Positions 53,601 to 64,000 are shown, numbered from the stretch's first letter. The stretch is 64,000 bases of DNA from Pollenia angustigena (GCA_930367215.1 OV884057.1:107533284-107597283); one strand, 5' to 3'. Made by a program: numbers and translations. The notes: generated by a model not told the origin, from the letters alone.

Positions 53601-53943
53601 TTATGGCGATATGACTTGATAGCACACTTTGTGTATTAATTGAAAAATGCATATTAAATATTTATGAATTGTTTTTTTTTTTTTTCTTTGCTCGTTTTAG
53701 TTCAATAATTGTTATGTTTGGTATGTTATTGTTTTTTTTACTAATAAACTCCAAATAATAAACAATTAATGCGTTTTTATATATTGAAATTATTTAATTT
53801 ATAAAAAAACATTATTAATCGGTTAACCGATCAAGAACAAAATTAACCGATTATTAATCGATTAAACCAAAACCTCGGTTAATTAATCGAGTGATTAACC
53901 GATTAAAGCAAAAGGCCGATTAAATGAATACCCTAGTTTAGAT

Positions 53944-54320
53944 CTTGGTCTCTTGGATTTGCCCTCGTCGTATTGAAACGACATAAAAATTATTTTTGCC
54001 CACAAGTTTGGACAACATGTTTACTATAGTATAAGATGTTTGCTCTCGCAGGTAGATGGGTGGAGGTTTGGCTTCTTTAATTACTGCAATATTAGCTGAT
54101 TCAGCTTATTCGTCGTCAAAAATGAAGATTACAGTAAATCTATTTTGGCTTGTTGGCAAGGATCCTACATTATAACTTTTGTATTGTTTAGGCATGCGAT
54201 CCTGTTGCGTGGATCTAGGCCTAGCCTTTCTCTTGGTAATAGTGATATATCTTTCCATACCTGTTTAACGTTCTATAATGTTTCTTTTTTACATTCCCCT
54301 AAATTAGAAAAATATGAAGA
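53944..54320 (-). pseudogene. LINE ORF1, N-terminal part
   Basis: Minus-strand words RARPRSTQQDRMPKQ, SQNRFTVIFIFDDE, KPPPIYLREQTSYTIV and VGKNNFYVVSIRRG match the front of the Gag-like ORF1 whose second half lies beyond the hAT-type insertion. One or two stops interrupt it. Confidence 0.7.
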
Positions 54321-55262
54321 ATTCCCAATAATAATATTTTTTTTAAATGTACAAAATTTTTAGAAATTCCAGAAAGGTTTTTTTTATTGAATCTCTAACG
54401 AAATTTTCAATAAGTGTCCAAATCTTAATCATAATCGTTATTTAGGATTAGTTATTTATTTCCAATGAAACATCTAGTTTACTGTATTCAAATACTTATT
54501 ATTCTACATTCAATCCCAGCTGGTGCCATCTATATCCAAAGAGTAAACGTTTGACTTGAAAAAGCGCGCGGTTGAATTATTAATAAGCCTTAGTATATGC
54601 CTTATTTATGTATAAATGTATGTGTTATATGAATCAAAATTCTATTCGATAATTTTTGACGAAACCACGGATTTGAAGAGCCTTCAAAGGATATTGATAA
54701 TAACATTGATGTGTCAATTGATGCGAAGGCACTATCATCAATAGTTCTTAAAGCTTTGACAAATTTTGGTATTGACCTGAAACATTGTGTAGGAGTTGGA
54801 ACAGATGGGTGTCCTCTGATATCAGCAGAAAATGGAGCTGTTAAAAAATTCTGGAAACCGCGACAAATGCGAAACAAACGCCTTGCTATTCCCGTAAATC
54901 AAACAACTCAATTTCTAAAAGCAATTAAGAGCCATTAATACAAAAAGTTGTATCATTTGTTAAAGAAACGACAACAATTTTTAAATATAACACTACGTCA
55001 CAAATTTTCAACAAAGTGGTGATCAAATGAATCTTAATGTCACTTATTACAAAGTGTAAAATTGGGTCGTGACGGTCCACCCATCTTGTCTTGCATAATG
55101 TAGAGAGTTTGGCTCCCAAATACTTTGCTAAAACTGCGTTTCGCTTGGGGTGATTACACTACGTGACAGTTTTTTTAACAAATAAATCTGACACCTAATG
55201 TAAAATTGTCCGCTGAATCCGAATATGAAGTCAGAATTTTCAAAATTAGAACAGTTTTTGAG

Positions 55263-55418
55263 ATATTCCAAAATAACCGTTATTTGTGTTTTTAAAAAAG
55301 ATGATGTGACTGAAATGCAAATATCTTCAAAAATAATCCGTTAAAAAATTTGGAAGATATTTGCATGTCAGTCGCATCATCTTTTTTAAAAACACAAATA
55401 ACGGTTATTTTGGAATAT
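55263..55418. repeat. Palindrome with ~66-bp arms
   Basis: The left arm has CCAAAATAACCGTTATTTGT and AAAAAAGATGATGTGACTGA. The right arm is its complement with two or three mismatches; the loop is 24 bp. Half of the same arm is present at about 50,905-50,955. Foldback element inside the hAT remnant. Confidence 0.8.
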
Positions 55419-55559
55419 ATGCCGGACAAACATCGTTAATTCGACTCAGAAAGTGATTCTGAGTCAATCGGTATACGTAATATTTTAAGGTGTTACAGAC
55501 ATCAGGACAAACGCATAGTACCCTCTCCACTATTGTGGTGGTGGTATAAATATTGTTTC

Positions 55560-56092
55560 GTTATGGTAAAAATATTTACCAAATTGATCAAATCGAATTA
55601 ACGGTTGCTTAATGTAACCTATTTCTCAAATTACTTTTAACGATGTTTACTTGGCTAAACACCCTCTCTACTTCAGCATTTGACCATGGAAGTGAGAGCA
55701 ACTTTATAGTCAATTCTGAAATTTCTAAAACAATATTGTTATTGAATTACTTGCAACCAGAAAGAAACAGCGATGCTTGTTTTGCTCGATTTTATAAATT
55801 TAATAGTGGAATACTGTTCCTTTATTTTGAAAGATGTTTCAGCGTCAATGTTTATAGCGATTTTCAACATCTGTAAAAGTTGTGATTTAAATTAAAGGCG
55901 TTTCAATTGTTCAAAATGTTTATTTTACTTTTTTAAATTTTTATAATAAAATCAAAATTAATCTTTTAAAAGAAAAAGGGCAAAAAAAATTTATGTCTAA
56001 ACAAGTTGAAAAATGGCGAAAAAAATGGCTAATGGCTAAACTTATTTTTTAATGGCTAAACAGGGTGAAAAATGGCTAAATCTAGCCACTAA
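55560..56092. other. hAT interior without readable gene
   Basis: The frame at 55,643-55,876 is not recognisable. Near 56,000-56,100 AATGGCTAA is repeated at least seven times in about 90 bp. Otherwise unassigned. Confidence 0.4.
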
Positions 56093-56449
56093 ATGGCTAA
56101 ATTGGCAACACTGCTAACATCTAAACTTGAGCCTGAACTGTTGCATTGGCAACAAACATGGAAAATATCTGAAAATCTATCAGATAACGCTGTAGATGAT
56201 TTAATAAGCTGTGATGAAGATATCTACCCAAATCTAAGAAAAATATTTCAATTTTTCGTTTCAATGCTCGTCAGTAATGCTACGAGCGAGAGGGCATTTC
56301 CTACCCTTCGTCGAATAAAAACATGGCTCAGATCAACAATGGCAGAAGATAGACTGTACTGTATAAATTTGCCTCACAAGGAAATCATAAATTGCTTATT
56401 TAAAAATATAAGTTTATTTTAATTTATATTGAATATTTTATTTAACCTT

Positions 56450-56641
56450 AAGCTTCGTACAGACGATGGCCAGATCTTACAATGTTGTCATTAAAATTGC
56501 CTAAAAATGTCTTGCAACTGTCTGAACATTGTAAGCTCATTTTCATTTGGCAGATGTGTAAAATTAATGCATCTGACAATGGCACCATTGTCAGAAAAAT
56601 GACAATATTGTAATATCTGACCATCGTCTGTACGAAGCTTT
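56450..56641. mobile_element. MITE with ~45-bp inverted ends
   Basis: AAGCTTCGTACAGACGATGG starts the element and its complement closes it, with similarity continuing through AGATnTTACAATnTTGTCATT. TTAA stands at the left edge and TTTA at the right, so a TTAA target is possible but not exact. Confidence 0.7.
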
Positions 56642-56785
56642 ATTGTTGAGTTTTTTTTTAATATAATATGTATACACACACATATTGTTTTTAATAAGCT
56701 TTAAAAAAAAAAATTTTTTACTTTCCTGTATCATAAACCCCCCCCCTAAGGCTCAAGCTGGATCCGCGCCTGTCATACATATACT

Positions 56786-57443
56786 ATGTACATTAGAGTG
56801 GGCCAATTTGTTCGGGCTCAAAAAAAGTAACAAAGCGTATAGCATAATTGTCATCTACGGAAAATTCTAAGAAGTTTTTCTGAGGAAACCATGGTACCAA
56901 AATCAAAATCGAGCTTCCGGAGCTCAGGAAATCTGAAAAATATTCAATTTTTTTGGAAATATTTATTGCAATTAGTGAAAAGTTGGCCTGTATCGCTTAG
57001 TGAAAACTGATCGCAAATTCCTTAAAAAACATATGATCATGCAGTGATGCCAATTCTTAAAAAAACATATTGTTTGAAAAACGGCCAAAATGTTGAGTTT
57101 TTAATGAAGACTGACTTTAAAAATATCGAATTCGATAGTCATATTTCAATATCGATATATCGATGTATCGGTATTTTAAATATCGACGTGTATATCGATT
57201 ATTTTTTTAAAATATCGATATTTTTTGCCCATTCCAACTATTCAACAATTGCAATATAAATATATTACCAAAAAAGTTGCATTTTTCAGATTTCCTGAGC
57301 ACCAAATTTTCAATTCAAAAACGGAAGCTCGATTTTGATTTTAGAGCCATGGTTTCCTAATGAAAAGTTCCTAGAATTTTCCGTAGATTACGATTTTGCT
57401 ACACGCTTGGTGGGCAAAAAAATTGACCCACCCTAATGTACAT
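56786..57443. mobile_element. Foldback element with ~190-bp arms
   Basis: ATGTACATTAGAGTGGGCCA at the left; ATGTACATTAGGGTGGGTCA reversed at the right. Arms share CGGAAAATTCTAAG-, GAAACCATGG-, AATCGAGCTTCCG- and AGGAAATCTGAAAAAT-type words. The loop contains an ATCGAT-rich segment (57,120-57,235). Confidence 0.7.
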
Positions 57444-57448
57444 ACTAT

Positions 57449-57689
57449 CTGTGGCACTTTGACAAAACAGCTTAAGTCAAGATAAGATAGCAAAAAAGTT
57501 TTTAAAAAAAACTCAGTGAAAAAATCATTTTTATTAAATATTAAAACTAACGAAAATTATGGAAAAATTTCGTTTAAAATACAAAATTTTTAAAATGTAA
57601 ACACAAATGTTTTGAATAAATATTCATATGATTAACAATTTTTCCAAGTTTTTAAATTTTGCTTAAGATGTTTTGTCAAAATGCCACAG
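57449..57689. mobile_element. MITE with CTGTGGCA ends, 241 bp
   Basis: CTGTGGCACTTTGACAAAAC (left) and, reversed, CTGTGGCATTTTGACAAAAC (right), continuing AnCTTAAG. Flanks give no clear duplication. Confidence 0.7.
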
Positions 57690-58250
57690 ATTTAAATCGC
57701 TCTTGTTCAACATTACTGTATTAACTCAATATTTAAACATTTTCAGTAGAAGCTAAACAATTTTTAATTTTACATTAAAGATAACAAATTTTTAAAACAA
57801 CCTTTTCATTACCAATATGTAGACAAAATAAAACGATATTTTTACAGCGGTTTTTAAAGTGAAAAAATAAAAAATTTTGGTTTAATACACTTTTGCTAAA
57901 CAAATGCGCTACACATATAGGAAATGTTTGGTTTTGAATAAATTACAATGTAATGAAACTTACCAGAATATGCACCAATACACACAAAAGGAATGATAAG
58001 CAGTAGTCCACGAAGTATTGGTAAATGTTGTAAAATAGAATACATCATTTAATTGACAATAGTCCTCAATAATATGTTGTATCTGCAACCGCCATTGACA
58101 TTTGTTTTAGTTAGATTTCTTATTGAATTCAGATTCCATGCTAAAAAATAAAAATGTTATTTTGATTTTAATCTGTTCAATAACATGTTTAATAAGTTAT
58201 GGAAAATTCATTTTTTTCATTTAATATTTATAAATAACTAGCTTAACCCA
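57690..58250. other. No gene seen
   Basis: AT-rich, unassigned. Confidence 0.35.
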
Positions 58251-58700
58251 GTGCGCGTCGCTATTTGTACCAAATTTGAATACTTTTACTGTTACCATTC
58301 TCCTGATATACAGATTGAAGACCTGCACAGATGTATCTGTTTATATCTGTTTGTGTGTCTTTTCTAAAGTTGATGCGTATGGATGATTGCTCTTGTGTTT
58401 CTGATATAAGTTGATGTTGATATGATTTGTAAAAGAGTGGATGTAAGTTGATAAAAAAGCGAAAGAGAGTATCATATCTGCTTATATCTGTTTCGCAAAA
58501 GCAGATACTAGTGGATACTGATGGAATACAATAAGTTACTTATTGTACGATACCGTTATTTTCAATTATTTTTCAACGAAAGAGAGCGTGAATGTATTTC
58601 GAGCGAAAAAAAGTCAAACAAAAAAATTTACAAAAACAAAACACACAGGCTGCTCGTTCTGTGGTCGTACAAATTGCCAAGCAACAACAACACTACTAGT
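58251..58700 (-). mobile_element. Probable Helitron 3' end
   Basis: Read on the minus strand the sequence ends GCGCACTGGGTTAAGCTAG followed by T, a CTAG-type Helitron terminus with GC-rich bases before it. The rest of the segment has ATATCTGTTT repeats and no recognisable helicase. The 5' end was not located. Confidence 0.4.
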
Positions 58701-58713
58701 TTCCTATTATAAA

Positions 58714-58781
58714 GGGTGGTTAAATTTTAAGGGCCGATGTTGATTTTAAATAAAGCACAAACTATTTAGTAAATTATTTCC
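58714..58781. mobile_element. Mariner-related transposon, outer part
   Basis: TAAAGGGTGGTTAAATTTTA after TATTA is a terminus of the DUF4817-type transposon whose coding part resumes at 63,541. The last 12 bases, TAAATTATTTCC, are repeated at 63,541-63,552 across the array. Confidence 0.65.
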
Positions 58782-61700
58782 AAATTTTTAATATTTTTAA
58801 TTAGGCTTAAGTTCATGAAATTTAATTTTTATTAAATTATTTTTGTGAAGAAAGGAATTTTACAACATGAAAATTAATTAAAATTGTTATTGATAATCTT
58901 TCATTCTTGACGTGGCTCGGGCTCGAACCCTGGCCGGCAGGTTACCATGACATGTTTCGATCGCAACCACTCGATCTCCTCAGATGGATTTGCCGTCTTA
59001 CACTCGCAGCCATCGACGACTGCTGACGTCACTAGTCAAACATCAATCCTTAAACCAAATTGTATTTTAACATTTGGTAGATCGAAATTTGCTTTCCTGA
59101 ATGATTATCCATTTTAATTGATTTTACATGTTTTTTCATTTACTTCTGTTTTTTTTTTTCGTACTTTCGTCAAGAATTTTTCTTGAAGTCCAAGTACATT
59201 TTTTGTTTTTTCACTTTGTCTTTCTCTTTTCTGTTGACCTTTTTCAGCACAACTTGAAGGACAAATGTACACATAGAGCTCGTGCCTTAGCTTTAACAAT
59301 AATAAGTATTGTGGTTATTTTGTTGAACTATTTATGGTTTTTAATCCAAATTTTTAATATTTTTAATTAGGCTTAAGTTCATGAAATTTAATTTTTATTA
59401 AATTATTTTTGTGAAGAAAGGAATTTTACAACATGAAAATTAATTAAAATTGTTATTGATAATCTTTCATTCTTGACGTGGCTCGGGCTCGAACCCTGGC
59501 CGGCAGGTTACCATGACATGTTTCGATCGCAACCACTCGATCTCCTCAGATGGATTTGCCGTCTTACACTCGCATCCATCGACGACTGCTGACGTCACTA
59601 GTCAAACATCAATCCTTAAACCAAATTGTATTTTAACATTTGGTAGATCGAAATTTGCTTTCCTGAATGATTATCCATTTTAATTGATTTTACATGTTTT
59701 TTCATTTACTTCTGTTTTTTCGTACTTTCGTCAAGAATTTTTCTTGAAGTCCAAGTACATTTTTTGTTTTTTCACTTTGTCTTTCTCTTTTCTGTTGACC
59801 TTTTTCAGCACAACTTGAAGGACAAATGTACACATAGAGCTCGTGCCTTAGCTTTAACAATAATAAGTATTGTGGTTATTTTGTTGAACTATTTATGGTT
59901 TTTAATCCAAATTTTTAATATTTTTAATTAGGCTTAAGTTCATGAAATTTAATTTTTATTAAATTATTTTTGTGAAGAAAGGAATTTTACAACATGAAAA
60001 TTAATTAAAATTGTTATTGATAATCTTTCATTCTTGACGTGGCTCGGGCTCGAACCCTGGCCGGCAGGTTACCATGACATGTTTCGATCGCAACCACTCG
60101 ATCTCCTCAGATGGATTTGCCGTCTTACACTCGCAGCCATCGACGACTGCTGACGTCACTAGTCAAACATCAATCCTTAAACCAAATTGTATTTTAACAT
60201 TTGGTAGATCGAAATTTGCTTTCCTGAATGATTATCCATTTTAATTGATTTTACATGTTTTTTCATTTACTTCTGTTTTTTCGTACTTTCGTCAAGAATT
60301 TTTCTTGAAGTCCAAGTACATTTTTTGTTTTTTCACTTTGTCTTTCTCTTTTCTGTTGACCTTTTTCAGCACAACTTGAAGGACAAATGTACACATAGAG
60401 CTCGTGCCTTAGCTTTAACAATAATAAGTATTGTGGTTATTTTGTTGAACTATTTATGGTTTTTAATCCAAATTTTTAATATTTTTAAGTAGGCTTAAGT
60501 TCATGAAATTTAATTTTTATTAAATTATTTTTGTGAAGAAAGGAATTTTACAACATGAAAATTAATTAAAATTGTTATTGATAATCTTTCATTCTTGACG
60601 TGGCTCGGGCTCGAACCCTGGCCGGCAGGTTACCATGACATGTTTCGATCGCAACCACTCGATCTCCTCAGATGGATTTGCCGTCTTACACTCGCAGCCA
60701 TCGACGACTGCTGACGTCACTAGTCAAACATCAATCCTTAAACCAAATTGTATTTTAACATTTGGTAGATCGAAATTTGCTTTCCTGAATGATTATCCAT
60801 TTTAATTGATTTTACATGTTTTTTCATTTACTTCTGTTTTTTCGTACTTTCGTCAAGAATTTTTCTTGAAGTCCAAGTACATTTTTTTGTTTTTTCACTT
60901 TGTCTTTCTCTTTTCTGTTGACCTTTTTCAGCACAACTTGAAGGACAAATGTACACATAGAGCTCGTGCCTTAGCTTTAACAATAATAAGTATTGTGACG
61001 TCAGCAGTCGTCGATGGCTGCGAGTGTAAGACGGCAAATCCATCTGAGGAGATCGAGTGGTTGCGATCGAAACATGTCATGGTAACCTGCCGGCCAGGGT
61101 TCGAGCCCGAGCCACGTCAAGAATGAAAGATTATCAATAACAATTTTAATTAATTTTCATGTTGTAAAATTCCTTTCTTCACAAAAATAATTTAATAAAA
61201 ATTAAATTTCATGAACTTAAGCCTAATTAAAAATATTAAAAATTTGGATTAAAAACCATAAATAGTTCAACAAAATAACCACAATAATTAGTATTGTTAA
61301 AGCTAAGGCACGAGCTCTATGTGTACATTTGTCCTTCAAGTTGTGCTGAAAAAGGTCAACAGAAAAGAGAAAGACAAAGTGAAAAAACAAAAAATGTACT
61401 TGGACTTCAAGAAAAATTCTTGACGAAAGTACGAAAAAACAGAAGTAAATGAAAAAACATGTAAAATCAATTAAAATGGATAATCATTCAGGAAAGCAAA
61501 TTTCGATCTACCAAATGTTAAAATACAATTTGGTTTAAGGATTGATGTTTGACTAGTGACGTCAGCAGTCGTCGATGGCTGCGAGTGTAAGACGGCAAAT
61601 CCATCTGAGGAGATCGAGTGGTTGCGATCGAAACATGTCATGGTAACCTGCCGGCCAGGGTTCGAGCCCGAGCCACGTCAAGAATGAAAGATTATCAATA

Positions 61701-63540
61701 ACAATTTTAATTAATTTTCATGTTGTAAAATTCCTTTCTTCACAAAAATAATTTAATAAAAATTAAATTTCATGAACTTAAGCCTAATTAAAAATATTAA
61801 AAATTTGGATTAAAAACCATAAATAGTTCAACAAAATAACCACAATACTTATTATTGTTAAAGCTAAGGCACGAGCTCTATGTGTACATTTGTCCTTCAA
61901 GTTGTGCTGAAAAAGGTCAACAGAAAAGAGAAAGACAAAGTGAAAAAACAAAAAATGTACTTGGACTTCAAGAAAAATTCTTGACGAAAGTACGAAAAAA
62001 CAGAAGTAAATGAAAAAACATGTAAAATCAATTAAAATGGATAATCATTCAGGAAAGCAAATTTCGATCTACCAAATGTTAAAATACAATTTGGTTTAAG
62101 GATTGATGTTTGACTAGTGACGTCAGCAGTCGTCGATGGCTGCGAGTGTAAGACGGCAAATCCATCTGAGGAGATCGAGTGGTTGCGATCGAAACATGTC
62201 ATGGTAACCTGCCGGCCAGGGTTCGAGCCCGAGCCACGTCAAGAATGAAAGATTATCAATAACAATTTTAATTAATTTTCATGTTGTAAAATTCCTTTCT
62301 TCACAAAAATAATTTAATAAAAATTAAATTTCATGAACTTAAGCCTAATTAAAAATATTAAAAATTTGGATTAAAAACCATAAATAGTTCAACAAAATAA
62401 CCACAATAATTAGTATTGTTAAAGCTAAGGCACGAGCTCTATGTGTACATTTGTCCTTCAAGTTGTGCTGAAAAAGGTCAACAGAAAAGAGAAAGACAAA
62501 GTGAAAAAACAAAAAATGTACTTGGACTTCAAGAAAAATTCTTGACGAAAGTACGAAAAAACAGAAGTAAATGAAAAAACATGTAAAATCAATTAAAATG
62601 GATAATCATTCAGGAAAGCAAATTTCGATCTACCAAATGTTAAAATACAATTTGGTTTAAGGATTGATGTTTGACTAGTGACGTCAGCAGTCGTCGATGG
62701 CTGCGAGTGTAAGACGGCAAATCCATCTGAGGAGATCGAGTGGTTGCGATCGAAACATGTCATGGTAACCTGCCGGCCAGGGTTCGAGCCCGAGCCACGT
62801 CAAGAATGAAAGATTATCAATAACAATTTTAATTAATTTTCATGTTGTAAAATTCCTTTCTTCACAAAAATAATTTAATAAAAATTAAATTTCATGAACT
62901 TAAGCCTAATTAAAAATATTAAAAATTTGGATTAAAAACCATAAATAGTTCAACAAAATAACCACAATACTTATTATTGTTAAAGCTAAGGCACGAGCTC
63001 TATGTGTACATTTGTCCTTCAAGTTGTGCTGAAAAAGGTCAACAGAAAAGAGAAAGACAAAGTGAAAAAACAAAAAATGTACTTGGACTTCAAGAAAAAT
63101 TCTTGACGAAAGTACGAAAAAACAGAAGTAAATGAAAAAACATGTAAAATCAATTAAAATGGATAATCATTCAGGAAAGCAAATTTCGATCTACCAAATG
63201 TTAAAATACAATTTGGTTTAAGGATTGATGTTTGACTAGTGACGTCAGCAGTCGTCGATGGCTGCGAGTGTAAGACGGCAAATCCATCTGAGGAGATCGA
63301 GTGGTTGCGATCGAAACATGTCATGGTAACCTGCCGGCCAGGGTTCGAGCCCGAGCCACGTCAAGAATGAAAGATTATCAATAACAATTTTAATTAATTT
63401 TCATGTTGTAAAATTCCTTTCTTCACAAAAATAATTTAATAAAAATTAAATTTCATGAACTTAAGCCTAATTAAAAATATTAAAAATTTGGATTAAAAAC
63501 CATAAATAGTTCAACAAAATAACCACAATACTTATTATTG
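58782..63540. repeat. 561-bp repeat array in two inverted blocks
   Basis: Four units (period 566, 561, 561) run in one direction from 58,782 to about 60,997 and about 4.5 units (exact period 561) run in the other to 63,540. Marker GTGAAGAAAGG lies at 58,845, 59,411, 59,972 and 60,533; its complement ends at 61,182, 61,743, 62,304, 62,865 and 63,426. Units are nearly identical. Each has the tRNA-like A-box and B-box words (GAGTGGTTGCGATC, GGTTCGAGCCC). The whole array is bounded by one 12-bp duplication TAAATTATTTCC. The short frames in it are repeat sequence, not genes. Confidence 0.92.
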
Positions 63541-63849
63541 TAAATTATTTCCATTTATTTTTTTATGATAATATTGGTATGGTTCAATTACGTATGGAAC
63601 AAAATATCGGTCAAATAACCGACGCGAGCTCGGCAGCACACCTCTATCCGATGGACCAAATTTTCGATGACGCATAATTGAGGTTCTGTCCGTTAATGTG
63701 CCGAAATGTCTCATACTTTAGCTCTTGAATTGTTGCTGGCTTATTGACGTACACCTTTTCTTTCAAATAACCCCAGAAGAAGAAGTCCAACGGTGTCAAA
63801 TCACATGATCTTGGCGGCCAATTGACACCGCCACCACGTGAGATAACAC
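63541..63849 (-). pseudogene. Mariner-related transposase, C-terminal part
   Basis: On the minus strand the frame reads GGGVNWPPRSCDLTPLDFFF, WGYLKEKVYVNKPATIQELK and ETFRHINGQNL, with a stop near 63,644. WPPRSCDLTPLDFF surrounds the third acidic catalytic residue of this DDE family. The element's end is at 58,714; the repeat array has been inserted between its 3' terminus and this coding part. Upstream coding sequence is cut by another element at about 63,850. Confidence 0.75.
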
Positions 63850-64000
63850 TAGGGTTGCCATTTTTGAAATTAGAAAAATCAGAACATCGTAAGAAAAATA
63901 CCAGTACATTCGAAAAAAAACCAGTACACAAATTTTTACCCAAAATTTTATTGAATTCATTAGTTTTAGAAAATTACACATTAAAAATTATTCATTTTTC
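63850..64000. mobile_element. Start of a further element, cut by window end
   Basis: TAGGGTTGCCATTTTTGAAA begins abruptly inside the transposase and resembles hAT ends of the TAGGGTTGCCA type. Its other end is outside the window. Confidence 0.45.

Larger units (their letters stand above)
46217..53935. mobile_element. 7.7-kb hAT-type element inside LINE ORF1
   Basis: Inverted ends TAGGGTATTCATTCGGTTAA (left) and, reversed, TAGGGTATTCATTTAATCGG (right). They are flanked by octamers GCTTAGAT (46,209-46,216) and GTTTAGAT (53,936-53,943), a 7-of-8 match. Both end regions are rich in CGGTTAACCGATTAAT words. Joining the flanks restores LINE ORF1 order, which supports the boundaries. The interior holds later insertions: MITEs, a Helitron fragment, a hAT fragment and a non-LTR reverse transcriptase. 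I see no transposase that clearly belongs to it. Confidence 0.75.
42452..54365 (-). mobile_element. Jockey-type LINE split by two insertions
   Basis: On the minus strand the order is ORF1 N-terminus (about 54,310-53,944), then after a 7.7-kb hAT-type insertion ORF1 C-terminus (46,208-45,677), endonuclease (45,729-45,191), reverse transcriptase N-part (45,143-44,246), a 735-bp Helitron, and the rest of reverse transcriptase (43,510 to about 42,600). A T-run near 42,452 on the plus strand may be its poly(A) tail. Excluding the insertions it is about 3.5 kb, close to full length. Several frameshifts make it inactive. Confidence 0.85.
54377..56772 (+). mobile_element. Decayed hAT transposon with DUF4371-like transposase
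   Basis: Transposase pieces on the plus strand: 54,640-54,938 (IDAKALSSIVLKALTNFGID, HCVGVGTDGCPLISAENGAV) and 56,093-56,422 (ISCDEDIYPNLRKIFQFF, SNATSERAFPTLRRIKTWLR, MAEDRLYCINL), the latter being the hAT dimerisation domain. A piece at 55,119-55,040 (LCKTRWVDRHDPILHF) lies on the minus strand, so an internal segment is inverted. The right end is GCTGGATCCGCGCCTG at 56,772; its counterpart CAGGCGCGGAT is at 50,352, but the flanks do not match as a target duplication. Confidence 0.7.

Noticed and set aside
50352..56772. A single 6.4-kb hAT bounded by the two CAGGCGCGGAT ends
   Set aside because: Flanking octamers differ, and the ends belong to two different copies separated by LINE and other element borders.
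58521..61126. Repeated 60- to 106-residue proteins in the 561-bp array
   Set aside because: Identical frames recur in each unit and read through tRNA-like, non-coding sequence; they end at unit boundaries.
61000..61130. Genuine tRNA gene in the 561-bp unit
   Set aside because: A- and B-box words are present but the acceptor and T stems do not pair properly.
58782..63540. CRISPR array
   Set aside because: Units are 561 bp, with no short repeat-spacer structure and no unique spacers.

Overview
This window reads as intergenic, transposon-packed DNA from a higher fly (Diptera, probably a calyptrate). The evidence is a short GT-AG intron, arthropod-style TATA plus TCAGT promoters, jockey-type LINEs, Helitrons, hAT, Transib and mariner-related elements, and a Polinton/Maverick. 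The DNA is AT-rich. I found no intact ordinary host gene. Almost everything recognisable is a mobile element, often inserted inside another one.

Layout. 0.5-3.6 kb: Helitron-derived sequence with a ~258-bp tandem array and broken helicase pieces. 4.0-7.0 kb: four MITE/foldback elements, one with a clean 8-bp target duplication. 7,952-27,390: a Polinton/Maverick bounded by a 6-bp duplication (AATATA) and ~1.09-kb terminal inverted repeats. Its left repeat is split by a 4.3-kb LTR retrotransposon that carries a histone H3.3-derived sequence. 27.4-34.8 kb: a split mariner-related transposase, LINE debris, a tRNA-like repeat, and a RAG1-like Transib transposase holding a hAT insertion and followed by CACTGTG repeats. 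34.8-42.4 kb: a jockey LINE fragment, a hAT foldback and dispersed repeats. 42.4-54.4 kb: a near full-length jockey LINE (minus strand) cut by a precisely inserted Helitron and by a 7.7-kb hAT-type element containing further insertions. 54.4-58.7 kb: a decayed hAT and several MITEs. 58.8-63.5 kb: an almost perfect 561-bp array made of two inverted blocks, bounded by one 12-bp target duplication and lodged in a second mariner-related transposon.

The Polinton has the standard set: protein-primed DNA polymerase B (plus strand); major and minor capsid proteins, integrase, packaging ATPase, a DnaQ/RNase H-like protein and two conserved unknowns (minus strand); a phospholipase A2-like protein continuing into an adenain-type protease (plus strand); a small OB-fold-like protein; and a BIR (IAP-like) gene at the right end. 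Together these suggest a virus-like element able to replicate, package DNA, mature a capsid, integrate and perhaps block apoptosis. This copy is inactive: most large genes have frameshifts (many look like one A missing from an A-run) or in-frame stops, mostly TAA. Integrase, the exonuclease-like protein, the coiled-coil protein and the OB-like protein are uninterrupted.

The most notable items are the H3.3-carrying LTR element, the BIR gene in the Polinton, the tRNA-like repeat that became a tandem and inverted array behind a single target duplication, and the RAG1-like transposase followed by back-to-back RSS-like heptamers.
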